From an uncultured Bacilli bacterium (GTDB lineage Bacteria > Bacillota_I > Bacilli_A > RF39 > UBA660), in NCBI GenBank assembly GCA_947624635.1, contig CANQLF010000078.1, positions 1 to 7,126 on the forward strand: DNA of 7,126 bases, written 5' to 3'. Below are positions 1 through 6,826 of this stretch, one piece after another (position 1 is the first letter of the stretch; each line of letters begins with the position of its first letter). A program made the translations under genes and the position numbers. A model generated the notes under the pieces. It searched no databases and was not told where the DNA came from. It worked only from the letters and a program-made list of their open reading frames with translations.

Positions 1-1291
1 TTACTTTATCTTCATCTCTTGCACATTTTAATGTTGGTTCTGGTGGAGTTTTACTTAATCTTGTTAGTACTGCAGAATCAGAAGAAGTTAAATCTTGTCT
101 ATCATTGCAGAATTCCGTGTCTTGTATTAAGCTTGCTAGTTCCATATTACTTTGGCATTCTTCACAGCCTTCTTCCGAATTATCAAATGTTTCTGTATAC
201 CAATTATATACTGTTTCTTTTATTGAACTACTTTCATAATTTAAATTAAGAGCTTTACTATTCCATAATTCTTTTAATCCTATATTATGTTCAGCTATTA
301 ATTTTACACTTCCATCTTCATTTATTCGCACAATTCTCCATAATATTGGATCTCCTTTTGCTGCTACTGTTTCTTGTGTATAATCTGAATCATTCCACAC
401 TTCATTTTGAACTTCTTTTGTGTATGTTCCAAATTGTACATAATTATCGCCTACTGATCCTCTATAATAATATATTGAACTTTTTTTATTTGTTTCACTA
501 TCTTCACTACTAATACTTGCTGATGCTATATCTCCTTGTAATTTATATAACCCTTTATCTGTTGAATCTTCTGTAAATTGTGGTAAATCTGTTTTTATAT
601 TTCCTTTTTCTTTTTCATTTTTTAATATTGTTTGTGCTATTTTCTCTGATGGAGTTACTCCTTCTATATCTATATTGAAATCTAATCCTTGTAATTTATT
701 TTGTGCTTCATCTTTATTTTCTATGTATATGTATAACATATATTTTTGTATATTGTCTTGTTTCCCTTCTTCTAATTTTTTAATTTCTTTATTATTTACT
801 ACTTTTAATCTTGCATTACCTCCGGAAAAAGTTCCTTCTGTAACTAGTTTTGGTGATTCTACACCACTTGTTGTTTCATATAATTTATATTTTATATCTT
901 TTAATTCTCCACCTTCAAGTTTATTACCTTCTTCGTCTTCAGATTTTAATGATAAACCATTGGGCGTTATAAATAAATCATAATTTATATCGATATTAGA
1001 ATTGTTTGTTACTGTTATTGGTATTTGTGCTATATCATTATTTAATTTATTTGTTTCTATATTATTGTCCCATGTTGTTGGTTTTATATCTTTTATGTGT
1101 TTAGTTTCTTCAGGTATTTCTACTAACAAATCTACTTTTGCTGTTGTTATAGGTTGAGGTGTTGCTTCACTTCTTGCACTGAACCATGCATAGGTTACTG
1201 TTATTAGCGCTATTAGTAACACTATTACTCCTATTATTGTTACTGTTATTGTTTTCTTTCTTCTTTCATTATTATCATTATTATCTAACAT
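1..1291 (-). CDS. Exported surface protein with SipW/TasA-like N-terminus and DUF6273-like C-terminal domain (3' end outside window)
   Basis: Reverse-strand frame open from an ATG at 1291 to the window edge: 430 complete codons, no stop. The start is fixed by AGAAGGAG nine bases upstream. Residues 10-13 are basic (RRKK), residues 15-34 are a hydrophobic helix, and TYAWFSARSEA follows, resembling the 'TYAFFSD' type signals of TasA/camelysin-class proteins processed by SipW. A beta-rich stretch follows (about 50-210, with IPITVTNNSNIDINYDLFI), like the sandwich of TasA-type proteins. From about 215 the pattern changes: SEKIAQTILKNE, then YYYRGSVGDNYVQFG (274-288) and LWRIVRINEDGSVKLI (317-332), which I recognise from DUF6273-like extracellular proteins of gut Bacillota. 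Residues 1-375 contain no cysteine, but C376, C379, C395 and C423 cluster near the visible end. Predicted site: cell surface, membrane-anchored or secreted. Function unknown; adhesion or matrix roles are only guesses. The matching signal peptidase gene is not in the window. Confidence 0.88.
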   Translation of the reverse strand, partial: MLDNNDNNERRKKTITVTIIGVIVLLIALITVTYAWFSARSEATPQPITTAKVDLLVEIPEETKHIKDIKPTTWDNNIETNKLNNDIAQIPITVTNNSNIDINYDLFITPNGLSLKSEDEEGNKLEGGELKDIKYKLYETTSGVESPKLVTEGTFSGGNARLKVVNNKEIKKLEEGKQDNIQKYMLYIYIENKDEAQNKLQGLDFNIDIEGVTPSEKIAQTILKNEKEKGNIKTDLPQFTEDSTDKGLYKLQGDIASASISSEDSETNKKSSIYYYRGSVGDNYVQFGTYTKEVQNEVWNDSDYTQETVAAKGDPILWRIVRINEDGSVKLIAEHNIGLKELWNSKALNLNYESSSIKETVYNWYTETFDNSEEGCEECQSNMELASLIQDTEFCNDRQDLTSSDSAVLTRLSKTPPEPTLKCARDEDKV

Positions 1292-1300
1292 TTTCGTTTA

Positions 1301-1308
1301 CTCCTTCT
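1301..1308 (-). promoter_or_regulatory. Ribosome binding site of the surface protein gene
   Basis: The reverse strand reads AGAAGGAG, nine bases before the ATG at 1291. It is a near-perfect match to the 16S anti-Shine-Dalgarno complement and sets the start of the partial minus-strand gene. Confidence 0.85.
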
Positions 1309-1360
1309 AATTTTAGTATTAACACTTTTAAAAAAAGTTATAAACATTTTATCTAATATA

Positions 1361-1388
1361 ATTTTAGTTTGCCCCCCCCAATTGTCAA
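1361..1388 (-). promoter_or_regulatory. Promoter of the surface protein gene with a G8 tract in its spacer
   Basis: On the reverse strand a perfect -35 box TTGACA (1388-1383) is followed by a 16-base spacer and the -10 box TAAAAT (1366-1361). The spacer contains eight consecutive G (1379-1372). Predicted transcription start is near 1354, giving a leader of about 60 bases that contains a small A/T hairpin (ACTTTT-type arms, 1324-1338) and the ribosome binding site. The same -35 flank (TTGACAATT) and the same -10 box occur in the promoter at 3879-3907, there with a 17-base spacer, which supports the reading. An alternative -10 box TATATT (1360-1355) would need a 22-base spacer and is less likely. 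Gain or loss of G would change the spacer length, so expression may be phase-variable (inference). Confidence 0.72.
1372..1379. repeat. Homopolymeric C8/G8 tract, candidate phase-variation repeat
   Basis: There are eight C on the plus strand, flanked by G and A, i.e. eight G on the strand of the surface protein gene. No other G or C run longer than four was found in the window. It lies wholly between the -35 and -10 boxes of the minus-strand promoter. Homopolymers at this position are known to switch promoters by slipped-strand mispairing, for example poly-G in Neisseria porA. Tract length may also be a sequencing or assembly error. Confidence 0.8.
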
Positions 1389-1391
1389 GAG

Positions 1392-1412
1392 TTTTCCACA
1401 GTTTTGTGAAAA
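1392..1412. repeat. Imperfect inverted repeat upstream of the surface gene promoter
   Basis: The arms are TTTTCCACA (1392-1400, one extra C) and TGTGAAAA (1405-1412) around GTTT. It ends three bases beyond the -35 box of the minus-strand promoter, the usual place for an activator site. No regulator is identifiable. The left arm also resembles a DnaA box with one mismatch, but it stands alone. Confidence 0.35.
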
Positions 1413-1535
1413 ATAATTATCAGTATAAATCTATATTCAGTCTATCACAATATTTCTATTTTTACAACAATGCTAATAATCATTTAAAAATTTTCAAGCG
1501 ATTGCTATATTTTTCTTTTATATTTTAAATAGTTT

Positions 1536-1544
1536 TGGTATAAT
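1536..1544 (+). promoter_or_regulatory. Extended -10 promoter of the ABC-F gene
   Basis: TGG followed by a perfect TATAAT (1539-1544) forms an extended -10 element. No good -35 box lies at 16-18 bases; the candidate hexamer there is T-rich. Predicted start near 1551 leaves a leader of about 17 bases holding the ribosome binding site AAAAGGTGAT (1555-1564). It points away from the surface gene promoter, so 1292-1567 is a divergent regulatory region. Nothing gene-like was seen in that gap. Confidence 0.65.
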
Positions 1545-1567
1545 TTACTGGTAGAAAAGGTGATATT

Positions 1568-3163
1568 ATGCTTACTATTAATAATTTAGGCTTAAGATAT
1601 GGAAAAAGGGTTCTATTTGAAAATGTAAATTTAAAATTTGAAAATGGTAATTGTTACGGAATAATAGGTGCGAATGGTGCAGGAAAAAGTACATTTTTAA
1701 AAATAATATCCGGAGAAATTGACTCAACTAATGGTGAAGTAATTGTTGGAAAAAACGAAAGAATTTCATTTTTAAAACAAAATCATAACGAATATGATAA
1801 TTATAATGTAATAGAAACAGTAATAATGGGTAATCAAAAATTATATAACATTATGAAAGAAAAGGAAAAGATATACCTAAAAGAAGATTTTAGTGATGAA
1901 GATGGGATTAAAGCAGGGGAATTAGAAAGTGAATTTGCTAGTATGAATGGCTGGGAAGCAGAAAGTAATGCAGCAATTTTATTATCTGGTCTTGGAGTAG
2001 ACATATCTTTACATGATAAACAAATGAAAGAATTAAAAGATATCGATAAAGTTAAAGTCTTACTTGCTCAAGCTCTATTTGGAGAACCTGATATCCTACT
2101 TTTAGATGAACCTACTAATGGTCTTGATATACAAGCTAAGATTTGGTTAGAAGAATTCTTAATTAATTTTAATAATACTGTATTAGTAGTATCACACGAT
2201 AGACATTTTCTAAATAAAGTTTGTACTCACATGGTAGATATAGATTTTGAAAAAATTACTATGTTTGTAGGAAACTATGATTTCTGGTATGAATCAAGTC
2301 AATTATTATTAAAGCAAATGAAAGAATCAAATAAAAAGAAAGAGATAAAAATTAAAGAATTACAAGATTTTATTAGAAGATTTAGCGCTAATGCATCTAA
2401 ATCTAAACAAGCGACATCAAGAAAAAAATCATTAGAAAAAATAAAGCTAGAAGAAATTAAACCATCAAGTAGAAAATATCCTTATATTAATTTCGATGTT
2501 AATAGACCACTTGGAAAAGAAGTTATAACCTTAAAACAGATATCTAAAACGATAGATGGCAAAGAAGTAATACATAATTTAAATCTTACAATAGATAATA
2601 CAGATAAAATAGCTTTTGTAGGTTTAAATGAAATTGCTAAAACTACATTATTTAAAATAATTACAGGAGAATTAGAACCAGATAGTGGAACAATTAAAAC
2701 TGGAAATACTGTTACTATTTCATATTATCCAAAAAATCACGATAAATATTTTAAAAGTAATAAAACATTAGTAGATTTTCTAAGAGATTATTCAGAAGAA
2801 AAAGAAGAAACATTCATAAGAGGTTTTTTAGGTAGAATGCTTTTTTCTGGAGAAGAAGCATTAAAAGATATAACAGTCTTATCTGGAGGAGAAAAAGTAA
2901 GATTAATGTTTTCAAAATGTATGTTAAAAAAAGCTAATGTATTAATTTTCGATGAACCAACAAATCATTTAGATATCGAATCTATAACAGCTTTAAATAA
3001 CGCAATGAAAAAATTTCCTTATACAATACTTTTCGCATCACATGATTATGAATTAGTTAATACTATCGCAAACAGAATAGTTGAATTTACTCCTGATGGA
3101 AAAATTATCGATAAAAAAGTTAGCTATGATGAATATCTAGAAAAATTTGTAAAAGAAGGATAA
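1568..3163 (+). CDS. ykpA: ABC-F family ATPase, YkpA/YbiT type
   Basis: Cytoplasmic protein with two ATP-binding domains in one chain and no membrane segment; ABC-F proteins act on ribosomes. NBD1: Walker A GANGAGKST (34-42), Walker B ILLLDE (176-181), switch histidine H210. The linker (about 245-305) is highly charged and contains the RRFSANASKSKQATSRKK block typical of the P-site tip of this subgroup. NBD2: Walker A replaced by GLNEIAKTT (352-360), intact signature LSGGEK (438-443), Walker B VLIFDEPTNHLD (458-469), switch histidine H492. In NBD1 the signature is also degenerate (LKDID, 156-160) and DEPTNHLD reads DEPTNGLD (180-187). The whole chain resembles my recollection of Bacillus subtilis YkpA, including the FSDEDGI and GWEAES stretches, so that symbol is used; its physiological role is not settled and antibiotic resistance is not implied. 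Length 531 is normal for the family. The start is supported by AAAAGGTGAT. It heads a unit with the downstream alkylation repair gene. Confidence 0.93.
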   Translation: MLTINNLGLRYGKRVLFENVNLKFENGNCYGIIGANGAGKSTFLKIISGEIDSTNGEVIVGKNERISFLKQNHNEYDNYNVIETVIMGNQKLYNIMKEKEKIYLKEDFSDEDGIKAGELESEFASMNGWEAESNAAILLSGLGVDISLHDKQMKELKDIDKVKVLLAQALFGEPDILLLDEPTNGLDIQAKIWLEEFLINFNNTVLVVSHDRHFLNKVCTHMVDIDFEKITMFVGNYDFWYESSQLLLKQMKESNKKKEIKIKELQDFIRRFSANASKSKQATSRKKSLEKIKLEEIKPSSRKYPYINFDVNRPLGKEVITLKQISKTIDGKEVIHNLNLTIDNTDKIAFVGLNEIAKTTLFKIITGELEPDSGTIKTGNTVTISYYPKNHDKYFKSNKTLVDFLRDYSEEKEETFIRGFLGRMLFSGEEALKDITVLSGGEKVRLMFSKCMLKKANVLIFDEPTNHLDIESITALNNAMKKFPYTILFASHDYELVNTIANRIVEFTPDGKIIDKKVSYDEYLEKFVKEG

Positions 3164-3164
3164 T

Positions 3165-3875
3165 ATGGATATACCTTATATTTGGAATAAAAATAACTAT
3201 AATAAATTTATTAAAGAATTAAAAAGTATAAAAGATGATAATTATAAAGCTTTTAATTCAAAATTAATACCTGATACTAATAATAAAATAATTGGAGTAA
3301 GAATACCTATATTGAGAAGTATTGCTAAAAAAATATATAAAACTGATTATATTAAATTTTTAGAATTAGTTAATAATAAATATATGGAAGAAGTTTTAAT
3401 AGAAGGATTTTTAATTGGAAATATTAAAGATGAAGAAATTGCCGATAAATATATTATTAGATTTTTACCTAAAATAGATAATTGGTGTGTTTGTGATACA
3501 TTTTGTAATAGCTTAAAAATAGTAAATAGTAATAAAGAAAAATATTTTGATTTTTTTACAAATAAAATAGATATAAATAAGGCTTTTAGTGTAAGAACAA
3601 GTATAGTAATATTAAATTCATATTATGTAGAAAAAAATTATATAGATAAAATATTTAAATATATAGACAGCATTAAATCTGAACATTATTATGTAAGAAT
3701 GAGTATTGCATGGCTTATTAGTACTTGTTATGTTAAATTTAGAGATGAAACTTTAGAATATTTAAATAATAATAAATTAGATGATTTCACTTATAACAAA
3801 TCTATACAAAAAATAATAGAATCAAAAAGAGTAAGTAAAAAAGAAAAAGATGATTTACGTAAAATGAAACACTAA
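3165..3875 (+). CDS. AlkD-like HEAT-repeat DNA alkylation repair protein
   Basis: Predicted all-helical protein of 236 residues, matching the DNA alkylation repair (AlkD) family in length and pattern. Key positions known from Bacillus cereus AlkD appear in order and at similar spacing: W107 and D111 in IDNWCVCDTFC, R144 in FSVRTSIVIL, W183 in MSIAWLIS. The N-terminal GVRIPILRSIAKK stretch (44-56) is also typical. Family members remove bulky or cationic N3/N7-alkylated bases without flipping them; that this one is active is inferred from the retained residues. The start codon is one base after the TAA of the ABC-F gene, and its ribosome binding site AGAAGGA (3154-3160) lies in the last codons of that gene, so the two are very probably co-transcribed and translationally coupled. 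Spacing from that site to ATG is short (four bases). No terminator is visible after the stop; the next promoter begins four bases later. Confidence 0.9.
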   Translation: MDIPYIWNKNNYNKFIKELKSIKDDNYKAFNSKLIPDTNNKIIGVRIPILRSIAKKIYKTDYIKFLELVNNKYMEEVLIEGFLIGNIKDEEIADKYIIRFLPKIDNWCVCDTFCNSLKIVNSNKEKYFDFFTNKIDINKAFSVRTSIVILNSYYVEKNYIDKIFKYIDSIKSEHYYVRMSIAWLISTCYVKFRDETLEYLNNNKLDDFTYNKSIQKIIESKRVSKKEKDDLRKMKH

Positions 3876-3878
3876 GTT

Positions 3879-3907
3879 TTGACAATTATGTTTATATATA
3901 TTAAAAT
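3879..3907 (+). promoter_or_regulatory. Near-consensus promoter of the 199-residue protein gene
   Basis: TTGACA (3879-3884), 17-base spacer, TAAAAT (3902-3907). The start of transcription is expected near 3914, giving a leader of about 19 bases. It begins four bases after the alkD-like stop codon. The sequence begins TTGACAATT, as does the promoter at 1361-1388. Confidence 0.8.
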
Positions 3908-3915
3908 GTAGATGT

Positions 3916-3929
3916 AGAAAGAAGTTGAT
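3916..3929 (+). promoter_or_regulatory. Long ribosome binding site
   Basis: AGAAAGAAGTTGAT matches the 14-base ideal complement of the 16S 3' end (AGAAAGGAGGTGAT) with two mismatches, both in the GGAGG core. Pairing is therefore long but weakened in the centre. It is three bases before the ATG at 3933 and supports that start. Confidence 0.6.
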
Positions 3930-3932
3930 TAA

Positions 3933-4532
3933 ATGGAAGAAAAAAGAGTAGTAAAAATAGCAAATTTCTTGGAAAATGCGGATAATACAGATTTATATAA
4001 TGAAAGAACACAGGAATATTTAACCACTATTAGTAAAGATAGTTTTGTTGCAATACTTGATCGTTTTGAAAAAGCAGGTCATTTAGAAAGAATATATAGA
4101 CCTGTAAAACATGATAATTATTTTGAATATGTTGCAGATTTAAAATCAAGCGGAATATACAAAGTGATTATTCCTAAAAGTGACAAAGATTATATAGAAC
4201 AAATGCAAGAAATGTATGAAAAAGATTTATTAAAAAGAACAAAAAATAGAAGAGTAAAAAAAATTAAACATGCTGCTAAATTAGCTGCAACTACAGTTCT
4301 TGTTGCAACAACAATCGGTGTCGCAGCAAAAGCAATACCTGCAGTTGTTCATTTTTATCAAGAAAGAGATGCTAAAATGGAAACAATAATGACAGAAATG
4401 AACAGAATAATGGATAGTGTAGAATCAAAAGGAGGTACAATAAGCCCCGAGGCTGCTTACGATCAAGCTTTACAAAATATAAATGCAAGATTAGCTATGG
4501 AAGATCAAGAATCAAAAGGAATAGGTAAATAA
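3933..4532 (+). CDS. Unrecognised 199-residue protein with one probable membrane segment
   Basis: No family recognised. Residues 1-80 look like a small soluble domain; SKDSFVAILDRFEKAGHLERI (34-54) followed by a possible wing (YRPVKHDNYFEYV) could be a winged-helix fold, but this is a guess. Residues 85-100 are a charged helix. A strongly basic patch (KRTKNRRVKKIKH, 101-113) precedes an Ala/Thr/Val-rich stretch (114-141) that is moderately hydrophobic but holds K116 and K133. If it is a membrane helix, the basic patch predicts the N-terminal domain inside and the C-terminal tail (142-199, Met/Glu-rich and helical) outside. Otherwise it is an amphipathic membrane-associated helix. There is no cleavable signal peptide. 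The gene has its own promoter and a hairpin at its stop, so it appears to be a single-gene transcript between the ABC-F/AlkD pair and recD2. Base composition is like its neighbours. Confidence 0.85.
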   Translation: MEEKRVVKIANFLENADNTDLYNERTQEYLTTISKDSFVAILDRFEKAGHLERIYRPVKHDNYFEYVADLKSSGIYKVIIPKSDKDYIEQMQEMYEKDLLKRTKNRRVKKIKHAAKLAATTVLVATTIGVAAKAIPAVVHFYQERDAKMETIMTEMNRIMDSVESKGGTISPEAAYDQALQNINARLAMEDQESKGIGK

Positions 4533-4560
4533 AAAGAAAACAAATACGTTTTCTTTTTAT
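4529..4560 (+). terminator. A/T-rich hairpin terminator overlapping the stop codon
   Basis: Perfect 13-base arms, ATAAAAAGAAAAC (4529-4541) and GTTTTCTTTTTAT (4548-4560), around AAATAC. The left arm includes the TAA stop (4530-4532). The U-rich tract lies within and after the right arm (CTTTTAT). Only two G:C pairs are present, so the hairpin is weak by sequence but long. With an A-tract on one side and a T-tract on the other it could work in either direction, although no convergent gene is here. Confidence 0.65.
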
Positions 4561-4568
4561 CTTTTATG

Positions 4569-4577
4569 TGTTAGAAT
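4569..4577 (+). promoter_or_regulatory. Possible extended -10 promoter of recD2
   Basis: TGT followed by TAGAAT (4572-4577) resembles an extended -10 element; no convincing -35 box exists because that position falls in the T-rich terminator arm. Predicted start near 4584 would leave only about 13 bases of leader, barely containing the ribosome binding site. Read-through of the upstream hairpin is the alternative source of recD2 transcript. Confidence 0.4.
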
Positions 4578-4584
4578 ACATCTT

Positions 4585-4590
4585 AGGTGG
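4585..4590 (+). promoter_or_regulatory. Ribosome binding site deciding the GTG start of recD2
   Basis: AGGTGG ends six bases before the GTG at 4597. There is no ATG at a comparable distance, so GTG is taken as the start. Confidence 0.75.
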
Positions 4591-4596
4591 TAAAAA

Positions 4597-6798
4597 GTGA
4601 AATACATTAAGGGAACATTTAAAAAATATATTTATAAATCAGATAGTGGTTTTACTGTAGGTCTTATAAGAATAAAAGAAGTAAATGATGAAGATATGGA
4701 AGACTATGTAAATAAAACCATTACTTTTTCCGGTAATTTTCCAGATTTAAATTTAGAAGATAATTATATTTTTTATGGAGAAGGAGTAAAACATCCTAAA
4801 TATGGATTCCAATATTCAGTAAGTAGTTTTGACAGAGTAAAACCAGAAGAAAAAGATGGAATAATTGAATTTTTGTGTAGTGATTTGTTTAATGGAATAG
4901 GTGAGAAAACAGCTAAAAAAATAGTAGATACATTAGGAGATAATACATTAGATTTAATAGTTGAAGATAAAAATAATTTATTGTTAGTTCCTAATTTAAA
5001 ACAAAAAAAGATAGATGATATTTATAATACTTTAATGAAATATAATGAAAGTCATAATACTATTGTTTTTTTAACAAATTTAGGTTTTTCCATGAAAGAT
5101 TCTCTAAATATTTATAATAAATATAAATCTAATACAATACAAAATATGGAATACAATATATACATGTTAGCTGATGATATAGATAATATAAATTTTGAAA
5201 AAGTAGATGAAATAGCTAAAAAATTAAATTACGATGAAGCTGATGAAAGAAGAATAGAAGCTAGTATTATATATATAATGAAAAAATTAAGTTTTGAACA
5301 TGGAGATACGTATTCAAATAAAGAAGATATTATAAATAATACACTAAGATTTTTAAATATAGATAAAGATATTGAAATGAACCTTATAAATCTTAATAAA
5401 GAGGGTAAAATAATTATAGAAAATGATAAATATTATTTAGTAGATATGTATCAAGCAGAAAAAAATATTGCAGATATTATGTATTATTTATCAAATGAAA
5501 AAGAAGAAAAGAAAATAGATATAGATAAATATATAGAAGGATTAGAAAACACCAATGATATAAAATATAATGAACAACAAATTGATGCAATAAAAAAAGC
5601 AATAAATAAAAACGCTTTAATAATTACTGGTGGACCAGGGACAGGTAAAACTACAATTATAAAAGCAATAGTCGATATTTATAAAGAAGTACATCATTAT
5701 ACGTATGATGATCTAGAAAGTAGAATCGCACTACTTGCTCCAACTGGTAGAGCTGCAAAAAGAATAAGTGAATCAACACTACTTAAAGCATCAACTATAC
5801 ATAGATTTTTAAAATGGAATAAAGATACAAATGAATTTTCGATAAATGAATACAATAAAGATTTCAGTGAATTTATAATAGTAGATGAAGTAAGTATGAT
5901 AGATGTAACACTTTTTGATGCACTACTAAAAGGATTAACAAAAAATATTAAAATAATACTAGTAGGTGATTATAACCAACTTCCTAGTGTTAGAGAAGGA
6001 CAACTTCTAAAAGACTTAATAGAAAGTGAAGTAATAGATACAGTACATTTAGATATGTTATATAGACAAAATGAAAATTCATATATAGTAAGTCTTGCTC
6101 ATGAAATAAAAAATAATGATTTATCACTAGAATTTTTAAATAAAAAAGATGATTATGCATTTATTTCAACACCTAGTCCATTAATTAAACAAAATGTAAT
6201 AGAAATAATTAAAAAAGCAATAAATAAAGGATTTAGTACAAAAGATATACAAGTTTTAGCTCCTATGTATAAAGGAGTTAATGGAATAGATAATTTAAAT
6301 GTTGAACTTCAAAGAATACTTAATCCATCATCGATAGAAAAAAAAGAAATACAATATGGTGAAGTAATATATAGAGAAAATGATAAAGTATTACAACTTA
6401 CTAATATGCCTGATGATAATGTATATAATGGTGATATAGGTTTTATTTCTATGATTAAAACTAGCCATGAATCAAGTTCTAAAAAGAATGAAATATACGT
6501 AGATTTCGATGGAAATGTAGTAAAATATGAACCTAAAGATTTTATAAATATTAAACATGGATATGCAATAAGCATTCATAAAAGTCAAGGTAGTGAATTT
6601 AAAATGGTTATAATGCCTATGGATAATGCTTATAAAAGGATGTTATATAAAAAATTAGTATATACAGGAATAACAAGAGCAAAACAAAGCCTAATATTAG
6701 TGGGTGACTCACAAGCATTTAGTTTTGCAGTAGCAAACGATCATGAAATGTTAAGAAAAACATCCCTAAAAGAATTTTTACAAAATAAAATAGTATAA
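4597..6798 (+). CDS. recD2: RecD2-type SF1B DNA helicase
   Basis: Complete 733-residue helicase of the RecD2 (RecD-like, RecBC-independent) family, usual length about 700-800. The N-terminal domain (about 1-80) is OB-like. A helix-hairpin-helix region follows, with FNGIGEKTAKKIVDTLG (98-114). Helicase motifs in order: Q-motif region around NEQQ (325-328), motif I GGPGTGKTT (345-353), Ia APTGRAAKR (381-389), II DEVSM (430-434), III VGDYNQLPSV (456-465), IV LYRQ (488-491), V around ISIHKSQGSEF (658-668), VI TGITRAKQSL (690-699) with arginine R694. All catalytic positions look intact. RecD2 unwinds DNA 5' to 3' and in Bacillus affects replication-fork progress and recombination; here it acts in the cytoplasm on DNA. 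Start is GTG with AGGTGG upstream. It is followed after 71 bases by a microprotein gene, probably on the same transcript, and a strong terminator. Confidence 0.95.
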   Translation: MKYIKGTFKKYIYKSDSGFTVGLIRIKEVNDEDMEDYVNKTITFSGNFPDLNLEDNYIFYGEGVKHPKYGFQYSVSSFDRVKPEEKDGIIEFLCSDLFNGIGEKTAKKIVDTLGDNTLDLIVEDKNNLLLVPNLKQKKIDDIYNTLMKYNESHNTIVFLTNLGFSMKDSLNIYNKYKSNTIQNMEYNIYMLADDIDNINFEKVDEIAKKLNYDEADERRIEASIIYIMKKLSFEHGDTYSNKEDIINNTLRFLNIDKDIEMNLINLNKEGKIIIENDKYYLVDMYQAEKNIADIMYYLSNEKEEKKIDIDKYIEGLENTNDIKYNEQQIDAIKKAINKNALIITGGPGTGKTTIIKAIVDIYKEVHHYTYDDLESRIALLAPTGRAAKRISESTLLKASTIHRFLKWNKDTNEFSINEYNKDFSEFIIVDEVSMIDVTLFDALLKGLTKNIKIILVGDYNQLPSVREGQLLKDLIESEVIDTVHLDMLYRQNENSYIVSLAHEIKNNDLSLEFLNKKDDYAFISTPSPLIKQNVIEIIKKAINKGFSTKDIQVLAPMYKGVNGIDNLNVELQRILNPSSIEKKEIQYGEVIYRENDKVLQLTNMPDDNVYNGDIGFISMIKTSHESSSKKNEIYVDFDGNVVKYEPKDFINIKHGYAISIHKSQGSEFKMVIMPMDNAYKRMLYKKLVYTGITRAKQSLILVGDSQAFSFAVANDHEMLRKTSLKEFLQNKIV

Positions 6799-6826
6799 AT
6801 AAAAAATTTAAATACATACTATAAAT

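Noticed and set aside
19..983. Plus-strand open frames at 19-249 and 675-983
   Set aside because: Both lie antisense to the long minus-strand surface protein frame, lack ribosome binding sites and translate into low-complexity Leu/Ser/Phe-rich peptides, as expected from the reverse of an A-rich gene.
1324..1338. Small hairpin in the surface gene leader (ACTTTT/AAAAGT) as a riboswitch or attenuator
   Set aside because: Only six pairs, almost all A:U, with a three-base loop; expected by chance in such sequence.
1392..1400. DnaA-box-like TTTTCCACA, hinting at a replication origin
   Set aside because: Only one box, with one mismatch; no cluster of boxes, no DnaA/DnaN genes and no A/T unwinding element arrangement beyond the general A/T richness.
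6338..6345. A8 tract inside recD2 as a possible slippage or phase-variation site
   Set aside because: A runs of seven to eight are common in this A-rich coding sequence (Lys codons), and the frame is intact. No positional logic as with the G8 tract.
6309..6575. Minus-strand open frame inside recD2
   Set aside because: It is antisense to conserved helicase sequence, has no ribosome binding site and has Ser/Ile/Leu-rich shadow composition.
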